Assembly (NCBI RefSeq): GCF_958979055.1 | Contig: NC_084886.1 | Coordinates: 38,274,154 to 38,338,153, forward strand | DNA length: 64,000 bases | Direction of reading: 5' to 3' | DNA from: Alnus glutinosa | Taxonomy: Eukaryota; Streptophyta; Magnoliopsida; Fagales; Betulaceae | Shown: positions 24,751-36,706 of the stretch, one piece after another | How the letters are laid out: each line of letters starts with the position of its first letter | Position numbering within the stretch: the stretch's first letter is position 1 | Program-made: the position numbers and the translations under genes | The notes under the pieces: generated by a model | The model's database searches: none | What the model was told of the DNA's origin: nothing | The model's input: only the letters and a program-made list of their open reading frames with translations

Positions 24751-27700
24751 TCAAGGGAACTGAAACCCTCCTCCAGGAGCATCTGTTGAGCTTGCCTTAG
24801 GTGGGCTAATGGCGATCCAGAGCAAGGAAAGTGTGATTGCAATGAGACCCGACCAAACAAACACGATTGTCGGCGTCTTCCCTCTCCTCCCCATCAAACC
24901 TTTGGCGAAAGGATACAAATGAGCCAACACCCAGAAGCTAAAGAATGCTCCACCAACGAACTTACTCCACTGAGGGACCGTACTATAAATCGTCCTCGAG
25001 AATGCAATGGCAATGGCGATTATATTCACCATTGCAATAACAATTGGCGGAATCATCAACGACGACCACTTCACAAGGTACAAGTCTGCAAAAATGTCGT
25101 CCACGTCCTCTCCCGCTGACTTTGAAGTCAATGTGAAGGATATTTCAATCCCTGCAATCACTTTCAGCAGCCCTTGCACCACAGCGGCCAAGTGAGCGCT
25201 GGTTCCAGAAATGAGCCAAAACTGTTCATTTCTCCACCACTCCTCCAATGATATACCAGCCCATTTTACCTCCAGGATGGCCAGTGCGATGAGGCATATT
25301 GTTATGATTAGCAGGTAGATCAAGAAGGCTACGCTTAGAGTTTGCACGATGAAGAAGCCGGAGATGAGTGAGAGTGCAGGAAGGAAGCAATAAACAATAA
25401 GGAATATGGAGGTGAAGGGATATATGCCAACGTTAAGGTAAGCCATACGTTGGAGAAACTTGAGGCGCCTTGAACCCAGCAAGGGATTGTTCCTAGAGAA
25501 GAAAATCTCGACGGAGCCGGTGGCCCAACGGAGCACTTGGTGGAGTCTATCAGTGAGGTTGATCGGAGCTGAGCCGCGAAATGCATCACGCTTGGTAATG
25601 CAATAGACCGAGTGCCACCCACGGTTGTGCATTCGGTAGCCTGTCACAACATCTTCCGTCACTGAACCGTAAATCCATCCCACCCTATCACCCCATTCCG
25701 TCTTATCCTCGTACCTGAGCATTTAAAAAAAAAAAAAAAAAATAGTGAAATTAAAACGGTTGAAAAGATACCGACATTGCATATTTTTACCTAAAGTTTA
25801 TATACATGAATCGAATTGATGAGTGCATACCAGCAAGAAATTACGGAGACGGCCTCAGCAACGCTTGCGGCATCAAGAGGGTCACGTGGGACCCTGAGAA
25901 TACCCGGAGGTCGTCCATATTTGACGGCAGAATGATCAGCAAGAGGGCGGCCTTGGAACTCAGCTATCAGTATCGACTCTGACAGCATTGTGGAATTTCC
26001 AAAACGCTTTGGCAGTCTATTCACATCAAGATCAGGATCAAAGTCACTGGCGTTCAACGTTTGCATCTCCGAGTCGGTTTTCAGTGGAATTTCTTTCGCC
26101 TGTGGTGGGTCAAAACCATACAGCGCAAACCGCCTAAACATACACCCAGTTCCAACATAAACCGGACCCTGCATACTCATACTCATAAATTTCAATCTTC
26201 TTAACAAAACTACAAAAATTTATACTTTCTAATATCCTAAGTTTCCATACCTGCACACCATCAAGGGCACGCATGTTGCCGTCGAAGAACACGGTATTGT
26301 TGTTGGCATAGCGGTCAGAGGGATCAATGCCTTCAAATCTCTGTGGGAATTGGATGTAGCAAATGTTCTCGCCTCCACGGTCCATCATGAAGCACATTCC
26401 TTCACGAACAGCTTTGCAGTTGTAGATGTAGTGGTCACAATCGAGGTTGAGAATGAATGGGCCATTGGAAAGGATGGCCGAAGCTCGTACTAGTGCATTC
26501 ATGGCACCGGCTTTCTTGTTATGATCATAGCCTGGCCGTTTCTCACGTGATACATATACGAACATGGGGAGCCGTATATCCACGTCAGAGAAGTCTATGA
26601 TCTTTTCGTCTGTCCCTCCCATTAGTGGATCATTGCTAGGGGGCTTCAACATCACCTGGGAATCGTTTAATCTTGCACATCACTAATCTCTCTATGATAC
26701 ATGAACATTTGAGATGATACTATAAATATCCCATTAAATAGCATTGTACTCTGCTAATATAATAGTGAAAACTAACTATAAATATTTCATTAAATAGCAT
26801 TAACTTTCATCTAAGGACTAAGTTTTATTGTCACATCATCAAGTTGTATGACAGTTATATAGCAATCTACTAAATAACATTATTCTTTCTTTATACCTTT
26901 CTTTTTTGGCCAAATTCACTCATCCAAGAAGGAAAAAAAAAAAATTTAAAAAAATGAAATGGAAACGGTAAAATATAATTAAGTGGTTAGATTTATAATT
27001 TTTCAATAATTTCTTCTTTTTTTTTTGAACTTTTTACAGAGAAAAGAATAGTTAAATGATTAATTAATGTCACCAATTTTCAATAACTAATACTTTTCGA
27101 ACAATTAATAATTTATCAGACACAAAAACCTATACACAATTAGTAAGAAACAAATTGGTAAAACGTAAAATCAGTTCATATAATTACACCAATTTTTAAT
27201 AAGCATCATGTGGTATAAAAATACTTTGAGAGCTCCATGCAGTATGCAAAAATAACAAATAGGTATATACACCCAACTTGAGTTTAATTTTTTGACGAAA
27301 ATCATCAAATATTATGTCAACACCAATCAAATTATAATACGTGTTATCCATAAGACACCTTTGTTATTCGAAAGAAAATTAGACGAAGGTCAAGTACATA
27401 GACCTATTTATTATTCTTGTACAACACAATTAAAGAGCTCTTAAAACATTTTTATACCACAATATATAGCACAAAAAAACAAAAAAGAAAAAGAAGTAGA
27501 CATCTTTGCAAACAAGGGTGTACCTGAAGAATTCCTGCATGGTCACCTTTGGCATGTTCACTAGAAGGGACAGTCCAAGTACCAGGCCAATGGGTGCCAT
27601 CAGCCATCCACGTGGCCTTCTGTACCTTCATCGGTTCCGAAAGGTCAGTTCCGCTCTCCCTGATGTGCTTCAACATCTTCATTTCCTCCCTCGCATTGAA

Positions 27701-30166
27701 AGCTTCCGATCTCCTCCTAATCGAGTCTGGAAGCCCATTGATCCTTACTTTGAACTCGTCGAACTCTCTCTTCACCCTCCTCCTATCCTTCACAAAATCC
27801 AACCTACTTTTGTTCTTTGTTGGGTCAACTTTTAAGCTGAAGTAAGTCTCAGGATTCCTTGGCTCAATATCATGTTTTCGACAGAATGGAACCCATAAAT
27901 CAGCAAAGCTTGCAGCCTCCGCCATTGCCTCAAAGGTGAGGAGGGCGCCTCCATCATCAGAAACGTAACAAGCAATCTTTTCCACAGGGTAATCAACGGC
28001 AAGGATTGAAAGAATGGTGCACGCAGTGACAAGAGGCGGTTCTTTCTCAGGATCAGCTGTGGACACAAATAGGTCAACGCCAGGAAGGTCAGAGCGGCCA
28101 GTGGGATTGGAAGGCGATGGCGTATCAAACTTGTCATGAAGGACCTGAAGGTCGGTAGAACGGTTGATCGGGCAAAGCTTAGGAATCTGGTCGAGAAGCC
28201 AAGAGAAGGCAAACCATGTCTCGCACACAACTGACATGAGCCACAACCATACTGCCTCCTCGTTTGGATGTGTCAGTCTCCATTGCAAGAAGAAACACAG
28301 CACCACAAGCCGAACCAAGACCAGCAACCTGGGCAAGTAATGTCAAATTCTAAGTAATATTCATAAATCCAGTTGTAGTAGAATAAATAATGTCGCAATT
28401 TAAATAAAGTACTCTCCTATTGAGAATTACTAGTAACAGTTATTTGTCTATGACAATTATCTACGTAAGTAGGATCGATCATTAATTTGCATGTAGTATA
28501 TACATGATTATTACTGATACAGATTACTGGGTTTTGAAGGTCGTGACACATTCAAAGTAACCATATATATATCTTCTTCTATGTCTCGTACTACTTGATT
28601 CTCTCATCAAATTCTCTGTCGTTTAGTACATGAATCATCATAATTAGTTGTTGCATTTGGTCATCTGATGATACAATTCTTTATACTCTGACGTATATCG
28701 ATCATCTCATACATGAAAAATTAATGAGTGTTTTCTAATAGCTAAAGCAAGTAATTAAAGAAAGAGTCTTAGTGTAACTTTATCAAGCATGCATGCATGT
28801 GTTAACCTGTAAGGGCTGATGACGGCGGCTGGAATAGGAATTTTTCGGCTTAGGGGCTTCCACGGCTTATCCTTTGGGTCCATCATGCCCCCCTTGAACT
28901 CCTCATCATCCTCATCATCGAAGACGTCATCTTGGGGCCAAAAGGCATTTCCGACGCCGTATGTACCTTTTGTCTCAAATAGCCACCTGTTGTGATCAAA
29001 TTCTCCGGTTTGGTTCCTCTTCATCATAGACATGTTCTTGGGATCCCTTTTTGAGCCGTCTGGGGCTGGCAATTGCAATGTCGTTCCGCTTGAAAAATCT
29101 TGAGGGTCTTCCTCATAATCTTCCATTTTGTATGGCTCCTTGCAACCTGGGCATAGACCACTTCCTTTTTGGGCATCCATGAAGCAATCTCTACAAATTT
29201 TGAACCTAGACAACACATTTGATCAATTATGCATTGTTTAGTTATGGCACTGTGATTTAGGAAATAAGAAATGCGATTTTAAACCAAATCACATATTTTA
29301 GAGTGCATTAATTTTAAAAAGTTTCACATTTATAATTGAAGACAATGAGGTGTTTTCAAATCCCAAACAATTAATGAGGTGCATTTTTACAAAAAACTTA
29401 AATTGCACATTTTAAAATCAATTTTAAACCAAATTGCAAATAATTTATCTTTTGGGAATGCGTTTTAAAAAAATTACGATTTGAAAACATAGAAAAATCT
29501 ATGCTTTCAAATTGCATGTAATGAGTGTATTTTTAAAAACACAATTTTAAAAATGAAACTACAATTTTACTAAACGTTTAACTGCAGTTTTACAAAATTT
29601 TCAAATCACATAAAATTATCTAAATGAAGTCGTAGTATGCATGAAAAGTTTGAGATTGATTGGTTACGTACTAAATACCAAAGAATTAACAGGACATACC
29701 TACAGTCACAAGGGATGACATCAGCTCCCCTTTCATCCTTCATGACCTTGCCATCACAGGCAGGCATGGAACATGCCGAGCCCTTGGCTCCAGCCATTTG
29801 AGGATGAGTCACCTCCGACTCGATCACCTTGTCCATGAGGTGGGCGCGGGTGACGCTATTGAATCCCCCGGTGAAAAGAGAATTTGAAACGTATTGCTCT
29901 TCGGCCTTGGCAGCTACAGATGTGTCCATGGGCTGATTGTCCGGCGTGGGAGGCATGTGCACAGTGTAGTTCATATAGTCCCCCGACAATTCTCCCGACA
30001 TATCGAGGTCTTCTCTCGACAGACTAACATATCGTCCGCTTGAAGTTCGTCTTGCAAATTTAACAGTTTGCCCACTGGAATTACGACTGCCCGGCAGAGA
30101 ACCGTCAGAACCTCTAGAGCTGCGCATGTTCTTCTTTGATGATTGGGTGGGGGATAGGGATGCCAT
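24751..30166 (-). CDS. CSLD: Cellulose synthase-like protein D (CSLD1/CSLD4 type)
   Basis: Six predicted exons on the minus strand (30166-29700, 29205-28807, 28328-27524, 26655-26251, 26168-25831, 25714-24751) give 1125 residues. All junctions are GT-AG with phase kept. CSLDs are family-2 glycosyltransferases of Golgi and plasma membranes that make cell-wall beta-glucan in tip-growing cells. Seen in order: an N-terminal [20 protein letters not shown]; a RING-like zinc-binding part ([18 protein letters not shown]); TM helices at [13 protein letters not shown]; the first catalytic Asp in [18 protein letters not shown]; the second in [31 protein letters not shown]; and six C-terminal TM helices. 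The short region between GFDPPQAKE and LPKRFGNST fits the CSLD1/CSLD4 (pollen) subclade better than CSLD2/3/5, an inference from memory. Intron 3 (26656-27523) contains a MITE piece. Confidence 0.96.
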
Positions 30167-31814
30167 TATATATTCGACTACTATATGAAATATATCAATG
30201 ATCTTTTTTTCTTAATTCTTTTATTTATGAATGCTTTCTTTACTTTTTTCCCTGATTGATAGTAAATTTCTATAACATCTGCATGAAAACACAAAAACCT
30301 ACGGATCATTGCATTCCCCGCTGATAGAAATGAAATCTTGAAGAATTGCATGCATGCAAAGAGGCTTCGATTCTCAAAACTCTTCTACCGAGTAAACCAC
30401 TTGTGAAGAGGTAGCTCCATTACAATGGCAACTTCGATTTGATCGATCGGGTGACTTAGAAAATAATGTTGCAAGCATGCATTAATCGTCCAATGATTGG
30501 AAAACGTACGGTAGAGGAATTAGGCAGAACAAGTGTGTAAACAAATTACAAGAGAATCAAGAAGTTGTATCATCAATGAAGTTTCTCCACCACCAACTTT
30601 GGTAGGTGATCGAACAAATATGGAACTTAGGAAGAATGAGGTCGGAAGAAGAGAAATTCATGGTGAGAGACCAAGTCCTTGCATGGCTAATTGGCTATTT
30701 TTAAGGTGTCTCTCTACGGGTTTAAAGGAGTGTGTTTGTGGAGGGAGTAAAGGAGTTTACAGACCCTTCATTTTCGATCGAAGACACCAATTAATACGTA
30801 CCATGACTAACAATATAATATTCCTTTTGTTTTAATTATATTGTTACATCTAGAACGCAGCCAACCAACCACGTGCATGGGTTGCATTTCAACGAGTATA
30901 TAGATTTCCAAATCCTAATATATATTCAAACTAAAAATTAATTTATATATATATATATATAAGAAACGACTGCATGCAGAGATGGAATATTTGAAGGAGA
31001 CAACTTAATTTGATGCTTAATTCTATTCTCACATTAATTGAGGTATATATATATATTATTAATTCTGTTTCCCTGGCCTTTTCCCCTCTGATGCTTCTAT
31101 TTCTTGTTTATCGATTTCCTCTTCAGCCTCCAATTTTTTAAGTTGACTGTGTCTATCACTAATTAACAAGCTAGTAACAAACATTCAATCAATTGCTTAG
31201 TCGCATTCTCGATCAACAGAAGTCATCAGTACTATTGGTCTCTTCGAAAATGAAGCACTATTGTAATACTAATTAACGGCCAATGATTGCGTCATCAATA
31301 AACATATATATATAGATGCTTGTTCAAAGTTAAAATTATTTCTGATCGAGGAGTACTACTGAAATAAATAAATAAATAAAAATAGTCTTTTTAGAATTTT
31401 TTTTATTTTTTTTATCAATGATGAAATCAAGGAAAAAAAAGTATTAATATTCCATATGCATGCGTGGGTGAAAAAGAAAAGAAGAAGAAGAAGAAGAAGA
31501 AGAAGAAATAATTCCATTGCTTGGAACGTACCAACTAGCTTCCTCTCTAGCATCGCAACTAAAACCTTATAAGTACTTTCAAGTTTCATGGTTAATTTAT
31601 TACAATTCTTTTCCTTGTGCAGCTAAAACCATGATAAGTACTTTTATGCTGTCTTGCAATTCCTTAATTTTATAACAGCAGTACCAGAGGTGCAGGTATA
31701 GTGAGATCGTTTTAATTGTCACTTCTTCAGGCTTCTGCTGCAGCTAGCCTTCAATTCGAATCCTGCGACTAATAATTTGGTGCTTTGTTGAGTTGGTTTG
31801 AGTGCTAAAAATTG

Positions 31815-31817
<3 letters not shown>

Positions 31818-31875
<58 letters not shown>
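31818..31875. repeat. (TA)n microsatellite
   Basis: Nearly 60 bases of TA repeat in intergenic DNA. Confidence 0.96.
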
Positions 31876-31882
<7 letters not shown>

Positions 31883-33916
31883 AAGTTAACATAGATCGAC
31901 CTAATTGAACTACTCCATACAGATATGGCAACAAGAATGATAAAAGAGAGATGCCAAACAACTTGTAAGGTTTGTAAGAGCATCCACGTCCATGGATGGC
32001 TCGTAGCCTAAGGCTTCTAATTAATAATTATACAATAAATTTATATTTTTCTTAAAAAAAATTAAAGTTCAAAAAAACATTTTAAAGCTCTAATATTATA
32101 AAAAGTTAATAAAATACTTTTTAATTCAGGCCCGCACTTAATAATTGTACAATTAAGGTTATTTTCAAAACAAATTTTAAGACTAATAGTCTAATATGGT
32201 AAAAATTTAAGAAATAGTTTCTAACTATGGTCCTCAATCATGATAAAAGTAATTACAATTTGAAAGTCTTATTATTCGGACATCATTCCTAAAATTAGTC
32301 CAATGTGCATAATTTTTTCTTCAACGTTTATTTAAATTGAATGTTTAGAAAATATGGAAAGTCTTCAAAGTGCATAAATTCTCATATATTGTTTGTGTTG
32401 CACATATATAATAGATATATAAAATTATACTATCGGTAAGTCTTCCATGTTCAACAAATTTTTCCGCATTATGTTTTATTACACATCAATCTTTATATAT
32501 ATAACTTATTTCCATTTTTCTTTTTCTTTTTCTTTAAATTTTATTATTTCATGTCTTTGAATCAAGTGATAATTATAAGTCATTCTATATCTAATAAGTA
32601 ATTAAAAAAAAGTTTTAAAATAAATTTTACAAATAGAAGAAAGTGCTCTAATTGACATATTAAACAAAAAAAATATAATATAAATATTTAATTTAATTTA
32701 ATTTAATTAATATTTAAATATAAGAAAATGACTTCACTTAAACTTGTCTCGTTATGCCTCAAAATTTATCGAGCCAGCCCTGCACCGCGTCCGGTCCTTT
32801 AAACACTATTTTTCTTCAAATTTTGAAGAATCACACCTAATTAAATTCACCCTACACCCGGTTCTTTCTCATCCTTCGTTTTGAAGAAAATGCTATGATC
32901 TTTCATATAAGGTTCACTATAGATATATCTTTCATATTTTATTTTATTAATTTCTCTCCCTTTAAGCCTAATAGAAAAGTCTTCCTCCTATGATTATCAT
33001 CTATCTCCAAAAGCTTTTAAAGCTTAAATATTTTAATAGAATAAGAAGCTTAAATATTTTAATGGAATAAAAAATGAAGTGGTAGAGAAGAAAAAAAAGA
33101 GAGGATGTAGAGTGTTTTTTTTTTAAAATAAAATAATAATAGTAATTAAAAAAAAAAAAGTGGGGTTACTAATTGCCAAGATTGGAGAATTGATGCACAA
33201 TCAAAAACCGATGCTTTAGAACATTCTTAATAGTAACACCAAATAGTTAAAAATTATTTTCCTCTATTTTAGTCAGCTATTTTTTTAAATCACTCCCACC
33301 AGCCTCATTATTTTAACCATTTATTATCACTATTTCATTTAAATAATATTTTTTACAGATTTCTTTATTCACTATCATTATTCCATTTAAATTTCACTTT
33401 TCTCTATCAGGCCGACATTTCTTCCCAATTCAAATCGGTGATTACAGTACTAGAGCAGGAGAGCTTTATTCTATGTTTCATACTTGAAAAACTAGAAAAG
33501 AATATGGAAAGTACACACATCATATAATATTACAACTCTTGATTCTGAATAACCATCATAATGGGAAGAATGTCGAACTAGGACGTGTAAAAAAAATTTA
33601 TGTATTAATCTACGTATATGTAGCAAATTACAAATTGTAGCTTTCAGGAGCGGTAATGGATACCTCTTTAAGAAATCCAAAAAAATTGGTTTTCATACAA
33701 GTAATGTTGTGTGTAAAAGACATGATGAAGTTTTTATAGTTTTGTAATGATTCGGTGAATGAATAGTACTTACTATTATTATAGTAGTGAGGTTACTGTG
33801 AGTGATTTTTGTGTACTTATACTAAATTACCTTACTAAAATAACTTTTAAGATATTTTGATAAGGTCGCTATGAATGTTCTTTAATCCTAGATTATTTGA
33901 CGAAACAACTACAAAA

Positions 33917-33933
<17 letters not shown>

Positions 33934-33986
<53 letters not shown>
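33934..33986. repeat. Poly(A) then (TA)n
   Basis: A run of about 22 A residues (33912-33933) followed by about 53 bases of TA repeat. Confidence 0.95.
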
Positions 33987-33992
<6 letters not shown>

Positions 33993-34814
33993 GGGATAAC
34001 ATTGAAACTCTTTGTGACACTCTAGTATCCAAAAGAAAGAACACCATCAACAGACATCGAGTGACCCTACTCATTAAATGTGGGTTATTGCTTTTAAATC
34101 CTAGCCTCCGTTAGAGTCAAACTTACTCATTTAATAAAAATTTCAAAATAGTAATAACAACAACAATAATTTATTAAAAAAAAAAAAACAGATTGTAATT
34201 GTGATGTCTTTATGACGTAGAATTGCTCCTATATTTGCTGGTTGTAATATTTGCTGGTTGTACTGCATGCAGAGGATCCGTTTCTCATTTTGCCATTTGT
34301 CCAAATCTCTGATCTCTAAAGCCTCAATTACGGCACAGAACACGCTAAATGGCTCTTTATTGACAGAGAGATATAAATATTGACAGAGGAAAATAATAAA
34401 ATATCTGGTTCAACAAATTAAATTAAATTAAATTAAATTATAATATTTGTATCATCAAAGCACAAAATGGACCCATTTGAGTAGGATTGAATTATAAAAT
34501 AATACGCGTTCCATTTTGGATATGCTGGGTGAAAAAGGAATTAATAATATCTCATTCTCAGATGGAATCATCTAACTGTCACACTCACGCATCGGCTGTC
34601 CACTAACTGGTCGGCCCTCACTGTTCAAACAGCTCATAATTAACATATATGATTTTCTTTTTCTTTTTGAAATAATTAAAAAAGAGACAGTTCTAAATAA
34701 AGTCATATTTGACGATTAGTCTTGGATTACAAGCAACCGAGTCGCATTAAAAGTCAAGTGGCACCTTTCCGTAAATTACCCTCAAACCCAGTGGCATTTC
34801 TTCTCCCACCGTCA

Positions 34815-34822
34815 CTTATAAT
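34815..34822 (+). promoter_or_regulatory. Putative TATA box of the RALF gene
   Basis: CTTATAATCC, about 85 bases upstream of the RALF start codon, followed by a C-rich leader containing CTCTATCTCTCC. Confidence 0.45.
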
Positions 34823-34904
34823 CCCAAACCTCCCCACATTCCCTTCCCCCTAGCTAGCTCTATCTCTCCCCCAAACAGAATCCAACAGCCCCATCTCCCC
34901 AAAA

Positions 34905-35297
34905 ATGGAATCCGCAAATCCCTGCCGTTTTCTCGTGATATGTGCAATCCTGGCCGCCCATTTGGCGCTCTGCTCGTCCACGGCCCTTGATTTCATTGGC
35001 GGAGACCACCGCCAGCTGGGCTTAGTCCCGATTCAGCAGGAGTGCCGCGGCTCGATCGGCGAGTGCTTGCTCGCTGGTGGGGACGCGGGATTGGACCTGG
35101 AATTGGAGGAGTTCGCGATGGACTCGGAGAGCACCCGGCGCATCCTGGCCACCAGGCAGTACATAAGCTACGGTGCGCTGAGGAGGAACAGTGTGCCCTG
35201 CTCGCGACGTGGCGCGTCCTACTACAATTGCCGACCTGGCGCTCCGGCCAATCCCTACACTCGCGGCTGCAGTGCCATTACTCGCTGTAGGCGCTGA
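34905..35297 (+). CDS. RALF: Rapid alkalinization factor (RALF) preproprotein
   Basis: A 130-residue single-exon secreted peptide precursor. Residues 1-27 are a signal peptide (hydrophobic FLVICAILAAHLALC). An acidic propeptide follows, with the S1P-type subtilase site RRIL at 78-81. The predicted mature peptide is residues 82-130, with YISY at 86-89 and four cysteines at 99, 109, 122 and 128, the classic two-disulfide pattern; it ends AITRCRR. RALF peptides bind CrRLK1L receptors such as FERONIA with LLG co-receptors, and raise apoplastic pH and curb cell expansion. The RRIL site and YISY place it with the RALF1/23/33 group. The codon usage is strikingly GC-rich compared with the surrounding DNA. 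The first ATG gives the signal peptide. Confidence 0.96.
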   Translation: MESANPCRFLVICAILAAHLALCSSTALDFIGGDHRQLGLVPIQQECRGSIGECLLAGGDAGLDLELEEFAMDSESTRRILATRQYISYGALRRNSVPCSRRGASYYNCRPGAPANPYTRGCSAITRCRR

Positions 35298-36706
35298 AAA
35301 TTTTTAGTTTTTAATTATATTTTCCCAATATAATATAATTTCTTTTTGCTTTTGTTTATTAACTATTATATATGTGGGCTATATTGTTGCCTTGTTGGGG
35401 CTTCCTCTGTACGCGTTGCTAATTAGCCTATTATACATAATGGAGGAGATTTGAATAACCAACCCTATTGCATGTACTCTTACTACACCATTACATTACT
35501 ATTAATGTCAATATTGTTGTTGTTCATTATCATATGACTTTCTGGGGTATGATTTTTCTTATTCCTTATTTTTAATTAATAATTGAGACTTTATAAAAAA
35601 AAAAAATCCAACATTTATCCTAGGTCATATGTAAGAATAATAGAGTCCACAACAATGGCATAGTTTTTTCTTGGCCCAACCCCAGCGAGGCTCCATTGAA
35701 TCGAAGTGATATATTGCTTTCGGGAAGGAAACTTGTTCTGATTACCAAACAATCACATGCATCTTCTTTCCTTTAAAGCAATCAATATCAATCAAAATCG
35801 ATGACTGTGATACCACTATATGGCATCTAAAGCTTTCCGTGACACGCCTCATATGTCGTTGTCCTGTTGGCATAAATTAACCATAAAATTCTACGTCACC
35901 ACCCACTAGGACTAACGTACGAGGCCCACAGATACATCCTTTTCCTTTCTAATAAAATGCAGTGCCTTTCATTTGTTCGTGGCCTAGTGCAAAACTTCTT
36001 TAGTGCCAAAGCATGGTGGATCGGGACAAAGACTTGCAGTAATTTTCTGTTCACATTAAAATTACTAACAATTTGAATAGCAATTTAGATAACACGTGTG
36101 AGAGAAACTGGACGATCTAAAATTTATTTAGACATAAGTTTCATACAGGCTACAATTACTAGCAATTTGCTGCATATCTCAATCCGACTGCTATGTGAGA
36201 GTTCACGAGTGATGACTGATGAGACCCACATGTCTCAATAGATGGCTTAACAACTCAAACTTTTATGTAGGCGTGTAGATATAATATGGGTTCTCTCCTA
36301 ATGTGCTGTCTCAATCGTTAGCAATTTGAGCAATAAATTAATAAAAATACCAATCCTAGTGGATCAACCTAAATGGGATTCCATGGGGGTCAATCTAATA
36401 TGTTATACAATAAAATACCTTTCCAGGAAAACTTTCAGCAAGTGGTGCCAGTTTGTCAATGGCCCAGTTCATTACATTACACCAACCAACAAAAACAATC
36501 ACATTTTGAAAATTGTAATGGAAAAAGCATAGCAAGGTTTTAATGCTCTCAACCAGCCATAAGCATTCTGTTAAACGACAAAATCAGAGACTTAAAGGAC
36601 AAATCAAAAGAGAGTTTCAAATCCATTGAACATTAAATCTACTCCGAAACACGGTAAAATCAGGTTCCCCCTCCAAATCAGTAAAGCAAAAACAAACAGC
36701 TCAGCA
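35298..36706. other. Intergenic, 3' flank of RALF and of HSBP
   Basis: No supportable gene. The two convergent transcription units (RALF plus, HSBP minus) end in this stretch. Confidence 0.6.

Larger units (their letters stand above)
30167..34904. other. Intergenic; CSLD 5' flank and RALF upstream region
   Basis: 4.7 kb of AT-rich DNA with no supportable gene. It holds microsatellites (an (AGA)n tract near 31480-31508, (TA)n at 31818-31875 and 33934-33986) and A/T-rich repeat debris. The ORF at 30533-30835 has no recognisable family. The CSLD promoter is within the first part, but I could not place a convincing TATA box. Confidence 0.55.

Noticed and set aside
27506..27845. Plus-strand ORFs within CSLD exon 3
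   Set aside because: Antisense shadows of the conserved CSLD catalytic exon.
31730..31800. Possible tRNA-like TTCGAATCC box
   Set aside because: No acceptor stem or anticodon arm could be formed around it.
31979..33240. Candidate element starting GAGCATCCACGTCCATGG
   Set aside because: I could not find a matching inverted end or a target duplication.
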